NCBI GenBank assembly: GCA_026387595.1 | Contig: JAPLLL010000053.1 | Location: 1 to 14,822, forward strand | Origin: Candidatus Omnitrophota bacterium | GTDB taxonomy: Bacteria > Omnitrophota > Gorgyraeia > JABMQH01 | DNA length: 14,822 bases | Direction of reading: 5' to 3' | Shown: piece by piece, positions 1 through 6,413 of the stretch | How the letters are laid out: each line of letters begins with the position of its first letter | Position numbering within the stretch: position 1 is the first letter of the stretch | Made by a program: the position numbers and the translations under genes | Notes under the pieces: model-generated | Database searches by the model: none | The model's input: only the letters and a program-made list of their open reading frames with translations | What the model was told of the DNA's origin: nothing

Positions 1-1
1 C

Positions 2-244
2 GAATTCAAGGCTCTCCTAGGAGATTATTTCAAGATAGAGGCGATGTATGGGCTAAAGAGAGGCCGGGTCTTAAATGCGTTCAGGAGACTTAAGAAAATA
101 GGAATATTCAACTTTCTGTCCGCGAGGATAGATCCTGTAAAAAGGTTCTACAAAAACATAGACTGTCGCCATTTCGTTATGACAACAGATAACAGGGGAG
201 GGGCATTGGATTTTTTTGCCGTGTGCAAGAAAGGGGCCTCATAA
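2..244 (+). CDS. C-terminal part of a probable SAM-dependent methyltransferase (5' end outside window)
   Basis: The frame is open from the left edge of the window to a TAA at 242-244, so only about 80 C-terminal residues are seen. The segment has a basic helix-rich part (GLKRGRVLNAFRRLKKIG) and ends in a beta-hairpin-like stretch, HFVMTTDNRGGALDFFAVCK. That ending resembles the last strands of class I SAM-dependent methyltransferases that often accompany glycan clusters, where a 'aldlfavcrk'-type C-terminus is common. The SAM-binding motifs would lie upstream, so the assignment rests on the tail alone and is tentative. The internal ATG at 44 is not needed as a start, because coding sequence continues upstream of it. 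The next gene begins 30 bp after the stop, which suggests co-transcription. Confidence 0.5.
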   Translation, partial: EFKALLGDYFKIEAMYGLKRGRVLNAFRRLKKIGIFNFLSARIDPVKRFYKNIDCRHFVMTTDNRGGALDFFAVCKKGAS

Positions 245-274
245 ATGAGAAATCCTGATAATGGGGGAGAAATA

Positions 275-1003
275 ATGAAAAAACGCAAGTGGTTGCTATT
301 ATGTGCGATACTCATGGCCGGTTTGCTGTGGTTTTCCGATCCGATGCACGCTTTCGCGATAGAAAAGGGCGAACGGTTGCAGTATGGAGTAAAGTTCCTT
401 TATGTACTGCCGGTAGGTAATGTCAGTATCGGGACAGAAGCCGCGCCGGGGCACCAAGACAATAAAGCATTTCTTATCAAGTGCACGGCGAAAACCGCAT
501 CTTGGATTTCCCTGCTTTTTAAAGCAGAGGCGGTTTTGAATTCGTACGTTACCGAGGATAAAATGCTCCCCTATAAATTCGAGCAGATATTGAAAATAGC
601 CGGCAAGCCTGATGATATAAGGAGGGCAACATATGACAGGGGGCAAAATATCATGGAGGCCGAGGGTAAGGGTAAAAAGAAGGTTCCTGCTGACGTAAGA
701 GACCCCATATCAGCGATGTATTACCTGCGCGCGCAAGATCTCAAAGAGGGCGCAGAGATCAAGCAGGTGGTCAATAGTAATCAGTCTAATTACATATTTG
801 ACTCAAGGGTAACAGGGAAAAAGAAGGTAGGTAAGTTTAACTGCTGGATCGTGGACGCAAAGGTGAGACGTGAAAATAAAAGCATGTATCACAGCATGGA
901 TGTGGTATTTTATATAAGCGATGATGTCCGGCATCTCCCAGTGCTGATCAAGGCAAATACAAAAGTAGGGCCTGTAACATTGACGCTGAAAGGCGTGCAA
1001 TAA
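275..1003 (+). CDS. DUF3108 domain-containing secreted protein
   Basis: A 242-aa protein of unknown biochemical role. I chose the ATG at 275 over the one at 245: it gives a clean signal peptide (basic MKKRK, hydrophobic core LLLCAILMAGLLWF, then a likely cleavage after AFA near residue 28) and has a purine-rich GGGGGAGA ribosome site just upstream. The mature part begins with GERLQYGVKFLYVLPVGNVSI, typical of DUF3108, and has the family-like DPISAMYYLR stretch in the middle and KANTKVGPVTLTLK at the C-terminus. DUF3108 proteins are predicted periplasmic beta-rich proteins found beside cell-envelope genes; their function is not established. The gene sits 2 bp before the O-antigen ligase gene, which supports an envelope or glycan role by context only. 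A shorter, decayed copy of its 3' end appears at 2286-2333. Confidence 0.85.
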   Translation: MKKRKWLLLCAILMAGLLWFSDPMHAFAIEKGERLQYGVKFLYVLPVGNVSIGTEAAPGHQDNKAFLIKCTAKTASWISLLFKAEAVLNSYVTEDKMLPYKFEQILKIAGKPDDIRRATYDRGQNIMEAEGKGKKKVPADVRDPISAMYYLRAQDLKEGAEIKQVVNSNQSNYIFDSRVTGKKKVGKFNCWIVDAKVRRENKSMYHSMDVVFYISDDVRHLPVLIKANTKVGPVTLTLKGVQ

Positions 1004-1005
1004 TA

Positions 1006-2229
1006 ATGAAGGCATTAGAGAAAATAGCGTATTTTTCGATCATAGGGGTCGCTTTTTTCCTTCCGCTTGCAAGCGGGGTGGTCAATACCCTTATCGGCGC
1101 GGGGATCATTGCCTGGCTCGTCCAGAAGGTAATTAAGAAAGAAATCACCGTAAGACCGACTGCCGCCAACCTGCCGCTCGTGCTGTTCTTTGTGATATGC
1201 TGTATTTCTATTTTTAATTCGATAGAACCGAAAACAAGCGGCCAGGGTCTTATCAAGGTATTGAAGTATCTGGGGATCTATTTTTTGCTGGTTGAAAATA
1301 TCACCAGCCTGAAACAGCTAAAGAATATAATCACCGCGCTTGTTTTAGGCGCCTTAGTCGTATGCGTTGACGGCTTGATCCAGTATGCGGTTGGGAAAGA
1401 TCCGATCTATTCGCACCCATTGATGCGCGATGTCGGGATAAAGCGCATGACCGCGACATATTGGCATTGCAATGATTTCGGGATATATCTGGTAACGGTT
1501 GTGGGCGTTATATGGGCGCTTGCGCTGTATGAATTTAAAAAGCGGGTCAAATGGGTTTGGTTTTTTGCGGCAGCGCTGGTTACCTTTTGTACAGTGCTTA
1601 CGTTTTCGCGGGGCGCGGCATTGGCATTTTTCGGGAGCACGCTTGTAATGGGGCTTGTAAAAAAAGATAAACTTGTTTTGGGCCTTCTTGTAGCGGTCCT
1701 TATAGTTGCGCCGTTTCTTATCCCGAGCAGCGCCAGGGAATGGATAAATACGACAAAATCACCTATTGAGGCATTCTGCAACCTTGACAGGATCGCTTTT
1801 TACAAATCGGCGATTCAGATGATAAAAGACCACCCAATTATCGGGGTTGGGGTTAATACCTTTATGAAGGCGTATCCGAAATATAAGGTCCATGACGTTG
1901 ACATAATAACGGCCGATCAGTGCTACGCCCATAATAATTATCTGCAAATGACCGGAGAGATTGGGCTCATCGGCCTTGGGATATTCTTTTGGATCCTCGC
2001 GGCGCTGTTTTTGGAGATACGTGAAAGGTGTCAGACCCCCTCAATGCATAAAATTGGTGAGGTGTCAGACACCTTTGTGAAAAATACTGCATTGGGACTT
2101 GGCTGCGGCATAATCGCATTCCTGTTAAATGGACTTACCGAATCAAGCTTTTATTTTTCAAAGCTGGTCGTAGTGTTCTGGTTTATGGCGGGATTGGCCG
2201 CGAGTTTAAAATTTATTAAAAATGATTAA
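1006..2229 (+). CDS. O-antigen ligase/polymerase family integral membrane protein
   Basis: A 407-aa polytopic membrane protein with about ten hydrophobic segments spread over its length. The Wzy_C (O-antigen ligase) hallmarks are visible: TFSRG at residues 199-203, and a large extracytoplasmic loop that includes IGVGVNTFMKAYP near 280-292 and AHNNYLQMTGEIGLIGL at 308-324, with H309 the usual conserved histidine. Members of this family either ligate O-polysaccharide to lipid A-core (WaaL) or polymerise glycans (Wzy); sequence alone does not separate these, so no symbol is given. The gene follows the DUF3108 gene by 2 bp. Residues about 340-357 (ERCQTPSMHKIGEVSDTF) do not look like native family sequence. 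They are encoded by a palindromic repeat at 2024-2076 that has been absorbed into the reading frame, in a cytoplasmic loop between the last membrane segments. Confidence 0.88.
   Translation: MKALEKIAYFSIIGVAFFLPLASGVVNTLIGAGIIAWLVQKVIKKEITVRPTAANLPLVLFFVICCISIFNSIEPKTSGQGLIKVLKYLGIYFLLVENITSLKQLKNIITALVLGALVVCVDGLIQYAVGKDPIYSHPLMRDVGIKRMTATYWHCNDFGIYLVTVVGVIWALALYEFKKRVKWVWFFAAALVTFCTVLTFSRGAALAFFGSTLVMGLVKKDKLVLGLLVAVLIVAPFLIPSSAREWINTTKSPIEAFCNLDRIAFYKSAIQMIKDHPIIGVGVNTFMKAYPKYKVHDVDIITADQCYAHNNYLQMTGEIGLIGLGIFFWILAALFLEIRERCQTPSMHKIGEVSDTFVKNTALGLGCGIIAFLLNGLTESSFYFSKLVVVFWFMAGLAASLKFIKND
2024..2076. repeat. REP-like palindromic element inside the O-antigen ligase gene
   Basis: The left arm AAAGGTGTCAGACCCC (2024-2039) and right arm GGTGTCAGACACCTTT (2061-2076) are inverted repeats over 16 positions with two mismatches, separated by a 21-bp spacer. 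The right arm also contains the perfect odd palindrome GGTGTC-A-GACACC. The same architecture (15-16 bp arms, a mismatch near the middle of the arm, a spacer of about 21 bp, arms starting A-AGGTG) recurs at 8856-8907, so this is a dispersed family and not a chance hairpin. Similar short palindromes in other genomes are mobilised by REP-associated tyrosine transposases (RAYTs); that link is an inference here, because no transposase lies in the window. The reading frame stays open through it. Confidence 0.75.
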
Positions 2230-2238
2230 CAGATTAAA

Positions 2239-2289
2239 ATGAAGATTACGCAGGTAAAAAAGATATTGGTGATAAGGATAATTCTATGA
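2239..2289 (+). pseudogene. Remnant of a GT9 glycosyltransferase N-terminus
   Basis: A 16-codon frame, MKITQVKKILVIRIIL then TGA, lies in the gap between the O-antigen ligase and radical SAM genes. Its KKILVIR core is identical to residues 5-11 of the intact GT9 protein at 3288, where it is followed by the family's DRIGEVLLSTP donor-site segment; that segment is missing here. I read it as the first dozen codons of a lost GT9 gene. It is short, so chance cannot be excluded, but its position beside a DUF3108 remnant and upstream of GT9 genes supports decay. Confidence 0.5.
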
Positions 2290-2333
2290 AGGCAAATGCA
2301 ATGGTTGGCCCTATAACTCTGAGGTTAAGATGA
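2286..2333 (+). pseudogene. Remnant of a DUF3108 gene C-terminus
   Basis: The 15 codons read MKANAMVGPITLRLR then TGA. Residues 2-15 align with the end of the intact DUF3108 protein encoded at 275-1003 (KANTKVGPVTLTLK): 9 of 14 residues are identical and two more are conservative. The nucleotides agree at about 29 of 41 positions with the region near 950-991, so it is an old paralogous or decayed copy and not a recent duplication. Its stop overlaps the ATG of the radical SAM gene. Its 5' edge touches the GT9 remnant at about 2280-2288, which suggests one deletion fused the start of one gene to the end of another. Confidence 0.55.
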
Positions 2334-3244
2334 AGGCGATACAAGATACCTGGCTTATACAGATCGAGATCACGAATGCGTGTCTTCATAGATGCCTGCA
2401 CTGCACGCGATTCGTGGGGCACCATCCAAAGACCTACTATATGGACCTGGGATTTTTCCAAAAGGCGCTGGATTCTTTGGAAGGGTTCCCGGGCGGGATC
2501 GGGATCATGGGAGGGGAACCGACATTACATCCGCAGTTTTCCGAGATATGTGAGATCTTTAAAAAACGAATTCCATCAGCGAAGCGTTTTTTATGGACCT
2601 CGGGTTATCGCTGGAAGGAATATCGAAAAATCATCCGCGAAACGTTTGCAGAAAATATTTATTACAACGATCATAAGGATGACACCCAGAAGCATCAGCC
2701 GATCTTGATCGCGATGGAAGACATCATTGATGACCGCACCTTCATACGCTCCCTGATCGATAAGTGTTGGATCCAGGAAAAGTGGTCTCCCTCTATCAAC
2801 CCTAATGGCGGGTTTTTCTGCGAGGTCGCGGCTGCGATGGACCTCTTGTTTGACGGACCTGGTGGATATCCCCTTGAAAAGGATTGGTGGAAAAAAGCAC
2901 CCAAAGATTTTGAAGATCAAATCAAGCGCTATTGTTTTTGCTGCAGCGCCGCCCTGCCCTTGCCTTCCTTTTCCAACCGGCGCGGCAATGAGTTTGCCTC
3001 AAAAACGAACTTTGCCAAATTACAGGCGTGCGGCAGTTTAAAATTTAATAAAGGCCAAGTGCAAATATTTGACCAGAAATATACAAAAGAACAGATCCTG
3101 GAATGGTCGAAAGGCTGGAAACCATGGCAGTATTTAGGTAAGAAAGGCGGAAAGGACCTGTATGATCTATATGGGCCATGGTATGGTTTTTGGATAACCG
3201 CAAGAAAGAAATGGAAGAAACGTCTTAAAAAATTAGGTCTTTAA
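2330..3244 (+). CDS. Radical SAM protein with SPASM-like cysteines, in a glycan cluster
   Basis: A 304-aa radical SAM enzyme. The [4Fe-4S]-SAM motif is C18-x3-C22-x2-C25 (TNACLHRCLHCTRF), followed by GGEP at 61-64, which binds the SAM methionine amino group. The C-terminal half has more cysteines (C146, C164 in NPNGGFFCEVA, then C202, C204, C205 and C234). Their spacing resembles a SPASM or twitch domain that would hold auxiliary clusters. The last 60 residues are rich in W, Y and K, with a very basic end (ARKKWKKRLKKLGL), perhaps a membrane- or polymer-contacting tail. Substrate is unknown; the neighbours make a glycan or lipid-linked intermediate plausible, but a peptide substrate is not excluded. 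The start at 2330 lies inside the overlapping DUF3108 remnant. No strong ribosome site precedes it. Confidence 0.85.
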   Translation: MKAIQDTWLIQIEITNACLHRCLHCTRFVGHHPKTYYMDLGFFQKALDSLEGFPGGIGIMGGEPTLHPQFSEICEIFKKRIPSAKRFLWTSGYRWKEYRKIIRETFAENIYYNDHKDDTQKHQPILIAMEDIIDDRTFIRSLIDKCWIQEKWSPSINPNGGFFCEVAAAMDLLFDGPGGYPLEKDWWKKAPKDFEDQIKRYCFCCSAALPLPSFSNRRGNEFASKTNFAKLQACGSLKFNKGQVQIFDQKYTKEQILEWSKGWKPWQYLGKKGGKDLYDLYGPWYGFWITARKKWKKRLKKLGL

Positions 3245-3287
3245 GAAATAGTTTTTGTAAAAGAAGGATTCCAGAGATAAAAAACAG

Positions 3288-4238
3288 ATGGCGGCGATAA
3301 AAAAAATTCTGGTTATACGAACGGACAGGATAGGCGAGGTGCTGCTCAGCACGCCGGTTATTACCGCGTTAAAAGAAAAATTTCCGGATGCTGAAATAAG
3401 CGTGCTGGTAAAGCCACAAGTCCGTGAGTTGTTTGAGGGCAACCCTTATGTTTCGGAGATCCTTGAACACACTGAAACCGAAGAAGGGTTTGCAGCCGCG
3501 CTGCGGCTTAAAAAAATGATCAAACCGAAGAAATTTGATATGGCGGTTATTATAAACCCCAAAAGGGACTATCATCTTGCTGTCTTTCTTGCGGGGATCC
3601 CGGTAAGGGTCGGGTTTGACAGAAAATGGGGTTTTCTGTTGACGCATAAAGTAGAGGACACCAAATACCTTGCGGAAAAGCACGAGGTGGAATATAATCT
3701 GGACCTGGCCAGGGCGCTCGGCATAGAGCCGAAAGAAAAGCAGCCTGTTTTTGTAATAAAGGAGCCTGATAAATTCCTGGAGGGCCGCGGCCCGTTTGCG
3801 GCGATACATCCGTGCACCAGCAATCCGAAGAAACAATGGCCTAGGGAGAATTTCGCCAGATTGGGGAATATGCTTGCGAAAAAAGGGTATAATATGGTCA
3901 TAGTGAGCGGACCCCAGGAGGCTGATTTTGCAAGAAAAGTGGCTTCAATGATGGAAAACAAGCCCGTTGATCTGGCGGGAAAGCTAAGTCTGAAGGAACT
4001 GGGTGCTGTGCTGAAAAAATGCGCCTTTCTTGTGTCAAGCGACAGCGGCCCTGTCCACATAGCTGCGGCAGTGGGTACGCGGGCGGTTGTGCTTTTCGGT
4101 GGAAGGGACCCTGGCAGTAATCCAAAAAGATGGAAGCCCTACGGGAAAGACCACGTAGTCCTTAAAAAAGACAGGGTGGAAGATATTTTGCCCCAAGAGG
4201 TTTTTGCCGCGATAAAAAATGCGTATTTTAATAATTAA
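3288..4238 (+). CDS. Glycosyltransferase family 9 (ADP-heptose:LPS heptosyltransferase-like)
   Basis: A 316-aa GT-B glycosyltransferase of usual length for GT9. The N-terminal Rossmann domain opens with KKILVIRTDRIGEVLLSTP (residues 5-23), the acceptor-side glycine-rich motif of heptosyltransferases. The C-terminal domain has HPCTSNPKKQWP from H174, the DLAGKLSLKELG segment, and SSDSGPVHIAAA (D252, H257), which forms the ADP-sugar site in WaaC/WaaF. It likely adds heptose or a related ADP-sugar to a lipid A-core acceptor at the inner face of the cytoplasmic membrane; exact sugar and linkage cannot be told. The GmhB-like phosphatase at 8921 is consistent with heptose supply. It starts 43 bp after the radical SAM gene. 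An AAGAAGGA at 3261-3268 is rather far from the ATG, so the ribosome site is weak. Its 3' end overlaps the second GT9 gene by 20 bp. Confidence 0.9.
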   Translation: MAAIKKILVIRTDRIGEVLLSTPVITALKEKFPDAEISVLVKPQVRELFEGNPYVSEILEHTETEEGFAAALRLKKMIKPKKFDMAVIINPKRDYHLAVFLAGIPVRVGFDRKWGFLLTHKVEDTKYLAEKHEVEYNLDLARALGIEPKEKQPVFVIKEPDKFLEGRGPFAAIHPCTSNPKKQWPRENFARLGNMLAKKGYNMVIVSGPQEADFARKVASMMENKPVDLAGKLSLKELGAVLKKCAFLVSSDSGPVHIAAAVGTRAVVLFGGRDPGSNPKRWKPYGKDHVVLKKDRVEDILPQEVFAAIKNAYFNN

Positions 4239-4491
4239 TCCGTTTGGAATAGGCGATGTATTATTCACAACGCCCCTTATAGCCAATTTAAAGGAGACGC
4301 TGCCGGATTGCTATATCGGTTTTGTGTCTAACCTGAAGGCAAAAGATATAGTTTTAAAAAATCCGAACGTGGACAAAGTATTTGTCTACGAAAAGGACAG
4401 GTTCCGCAAGCTGTGGAAGACATCGAAAGTCCTGTGCGTGAGGCAGTTTATTAAGCTGCTGGCCGCGATACGACGAAAAAGATTGCCATAA
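4219..4491 (+). pseudogene. Second GT9 glycosyltransferase, N-terminal fragment (gene broken by internal deletion)
   Basis: The 90 residues begin MRILIINPFGIGDVLFTTP, a canonical GT9 start (compare DRIGEVLLSTP in the preceding gene). They continue through the Rossmann fold to LLAAIRRKR, where TAA follows after LP. In the intact GT9 upstream, the matching basic stretch (KKMIKPKK) is followed by about 28 residues, FDMAVIINP to RVGF, before the next recognisable block. Here that block (YKNRGIFLTRK) begins at 4493, only a few bases after the stop and in another frame. The gene has therefore lost about 85-100 bp, out of frame. By itself the fragment lacks the nucleotide-sugar domain and should be inactive. 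It overlaps the first GT9 gene by 20 bp, the normal operon arrangement, so the break is likely recent or an assembly error. Confidence 0.8.
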
Positions 4492-4492
4492 C

Positions 4493-5224
4493 TATAAAAA
4501 TCGCGGTATTTTTCTTACGCGCAAGATAGACATAGACGGCTATGATAAGATGCATATCGCGGATTATTATTTGGAGCTTCTGAAACTGATAGGCATAGAA
4601 CCCAAACCTAGAAATCTGGAATTTCCGGTTTCGAAAGAAGATACGGCCTGGGCCGAAGAGTACGTGCGAAAGAACGGCGTAGCGGAAACCGATATCCTGG
4701 TCGGCATTATCCCGGGCGGCGGGGCAAGCTGGGGGACAACCGCTTACAGAAAACAATGGCCGCCGCAGAGGTTTGCAAGGCTTGCAAATGAGATCAGGGA
4801 GAAATTTAAGGCAAGGATCATTTTATTCGGGGATGCGGCTGAAGTTACGCTGTGCAGCCAGGTCGCGAGCCTCATAAAGGAGCCTCCGATAATGGCCTGC
4901 GCAAAAACCACGCTTTCGCAGCTCGCCGCGCTGCTTAAACGGTGCAACCTTGTGATATGTAATGACGGCGGTCCGCTGCACTTAGCGGTCAGCCAGGGCA
5001 CAAGGACTATTTCAATATTCGGGCCGGTGGATCCGCTGGTCTACGGCCCGTATCCCGCGGGCGAAAATAATCTTGTCATAAGAAGGGATCTTGCCTGCCA
5101 ACCCTGTTATGAAAAGTTTAAACTAAAGGAATGCAGGTACGCGGATTGCCTTACCGACATTGAGGTCAGCGAGATATCCGCCGCGATAGATAATTTCTTA
5201 GGCGACGAAATCGGAGGGGCATAG
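4493..5224 (+). pseudogene. Second GT9 glycosyltransferase, C-terminal fragment
   Basis: GT9-like coding resumes at about 4493 with YKNRGIFLTRKIDIDGYDK and runs to TAG at 5224. The first ATG in this frame is 4550, giving 224 aa, but it has no ribosome site and begins inside the conserved domain. The nucleotide-sugar domain is complete: IPGGGASWGTTAYRKQWP, the LSQLAALLKRCNLVICNDGG segment, PLHLAVSQGT, and FGPVDPLVYGP. A Cys-rich tail, CQPCYEKFKLKECRYADCL, is shared with many GT9 proteins of the heptosyltransferase II type. Selection seems to have kept this half well preserved, since no other stop or frameshift is seen. With the N-terminal fragment (4219-4491) it would form one gene of roughly 355-365 residues. 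Confidence 0.8.
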
Positions 5225-5226
5225 GG

Positions 5227-5574
5227 GTGGCGGCAAAAAAAGTGATATTTGCGGTCGAAACTGGCTGGAAGGGAATGCGCGAGGCATCAATTATGCTTGC
5301 GCGGCAAAACATTCCGGTAGATATAATTATAAAGGGGTACGCTGCTCCGGAGGTTCTAGCCGTCATAACAAGGCCCAACGCGGCATACCGGATATCAGCG
5401 GTTCCGCGGTATTTTTTCGGCATCTATCTTTTCTGCTATATACTATGGCACCAGTTTTTAGGAAATCTGGATACGGTTATTGTCAGCAAAGAGCGAACGC
5501 GGGATTACGCAAAAAAATCATACGCAACCGTTAAGTTGTTGGTTGAAACTGATTCAGGTTACGAATTAAAATGA
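5227..5574 (+). CDS. Conserved-looking hypothetical protein of the glycan cluster
   Basis: A 115-aa protein I do not recognise with certainty. The GTG at 5227 is well supported: GGAGGGG at 5213-5219 sits 7 bp upstream, and the gene begins 2 bp after the previous stop. Its TGA overlaps the ATG of the next gene (ATGA at 5571-5574), so translation is probably coupled. It starts with a Rossmann-like strand-helix pair (KKVIFAVETGWKGMREASIMLARQ), then VDIIIKGY. A hydrophobic aromatic stretch, RYFFGIYLFCYILWHQFLG, follows around residues 61-79. It ends VSKERTRDYAKKSYATVKLLVETDSGYELK-like, alpha/beta in character. It may be a small GT-B-like half-domain or a partner of the following glycosyltransferase. 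No catalytic motif is visible. Confidence 0.7.
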   Translation: MAAKKVIFAVETGWKGMREASIMLARQNIPVDIIIKGYAAPEVLAVITRPNAAYRISAVPRYFFGIYLFCYILWHQFLGNLDTVIVSKERTRDYAKKSYATVKLLVETDSGYELK

Positions 5575-6413
5575 AGATTGCTGTTATATACGACAAGTTC
5601 AGAGAAGACGTTTTGGGTGAGTATTATAAGCGAGCCCTGGAAAGGGCCGGACACACGGTTGAGCATTTCTGGCTAAAGGATTCGGTATGTATAAAACCCG
5701 AGTATGATTTATATTTTCGCGTGGACGACGGCGACTATAAATTTGACATCCCGCATGCAAAATTGAAACCCGGCATTTTTTACGCCAGCGACGTCCATCT
5801 GAAAAAGCCATTTCGAAAAATCAGCAAGGTTGTCCCTTTGTATGACATGGTTTTTTGCGCTCAGTACGATGGCTGCCAGGCGCTTAAACGAAAGTTTCCT
5901 GAGAAGGTGGCATGGCTTCCGCACGCGGCTGATCTGGAATTCCACAAGGATTTAGGCATAGCCCGGGATCTTGATATAGGTTTTGTAGGAAACGACGGGA
6001 GCGTACCCAGGAAATTTTTTCTTCAGGAATTGCGCGAAAGGTACCCTAATTCTTTTATAGGCAATGCCCCATCCAGTAAGATAAACGAAATATACAGTCG
6101 CTCGAAAATCGTGTTTAACTACTCGATAAAAAATGATATAAACATGAGGATGTTTGAGGCGCTTATGTCCGGCGCAATGCTTCTTACTAATTTTCTGGAG
6201 GACAAAGGTTTTGCTCAACTATTTGAAGACCGTAAAAATCTTGTTTTATACAAAAATCCAAAAGAGCTTTTTGAGCTTTTGGAATATTATCTGGGGCATG
6301 AAGGCGAGCGCAGGGCCATAGCCCGGGCCGGATGGGAACTTGCCAAAGAGCGGTTTACCTATGATAAAAGGGTGGAAGAAATTTTAGCGTATATAAAAAG
6401 GGGCAAGGCATGA
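5571..6413 (+). CDS. CgeB-like glycosyltransferase (GT4-type C-terminal domain)
   Basis: A 280-aa GT-B glycosyltransferase. The N-terminal half is a compact Rossmann domain (MKIAVIYDKFREDVLGEYY, then IFYASDVHLKK and WLPHAADLEFH). The C-terminal half matches the Glyco_trans_1_2 pattern of CgeB-like enzymes: DIGFVGNDG near 140, FNYSIKNDINMRMFEALMSG with the family's E196, then LLTNF and LYKNPKELFELLEYYL. It ends in RAGWELAKERFTYDKRVEEIL, the usual terminal helix that folds back on the N-terminal domain. It probably transfers a hexose from a nucleotide sugar to a glycan or lipid acceptor in the cytoplasm; donor and acceptor are unknown. It overlaps both neighbours by 4 bp (ATGA), the sign of a translationally coupled operon. 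Confidence 0.82.
   Translation: MKIAVIYDKFREDVLGEYYKRALERAGHTVEHFWLKDSVCIKPEYDLYFRVDDGDYKFDIPHAKLKPGIFYASDVHLKKPFRKISKVVPLYDMVFCAQYDGCQALKRKFPEKVAWLPHAADLEFHKDLGIARDLDIGFVGNDGSVPRKFFLQELRERYPNSFIGNAPSSKINEIYSRSKIVFNYSIKNDINMRMFEALMSGAMLLTNFLEDKGFAQLFEDRKNLVLYKNPKELFELLEYYLGHEGERRAIARAGWELAKERFTYDKRVEEILAYIKRGKA

Noticed and set aside
245..274. Longer start for the DUF3108 protein at 245
   Set aside because: It would add ten polar residues before the signal peptide and sits directly on the previous stop without a ribosome site, whereas 275 has one.
3369..4060. Long antisense open frames opposite the GT9, PriA and Fmt genes
   Set aside because: They lie opposite well-supported genes, have low-complexity compositions, lack ribosome sites and show no family features; they are shadows of the coding strand.
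4470..4560. Programmed ribosomal frameshift in the second GT9 gene
   Set aside because: About 28 residues of the domain are missing at the junction. A frameshift would not replace them, and no slippery heptamer with a following stem is evident.
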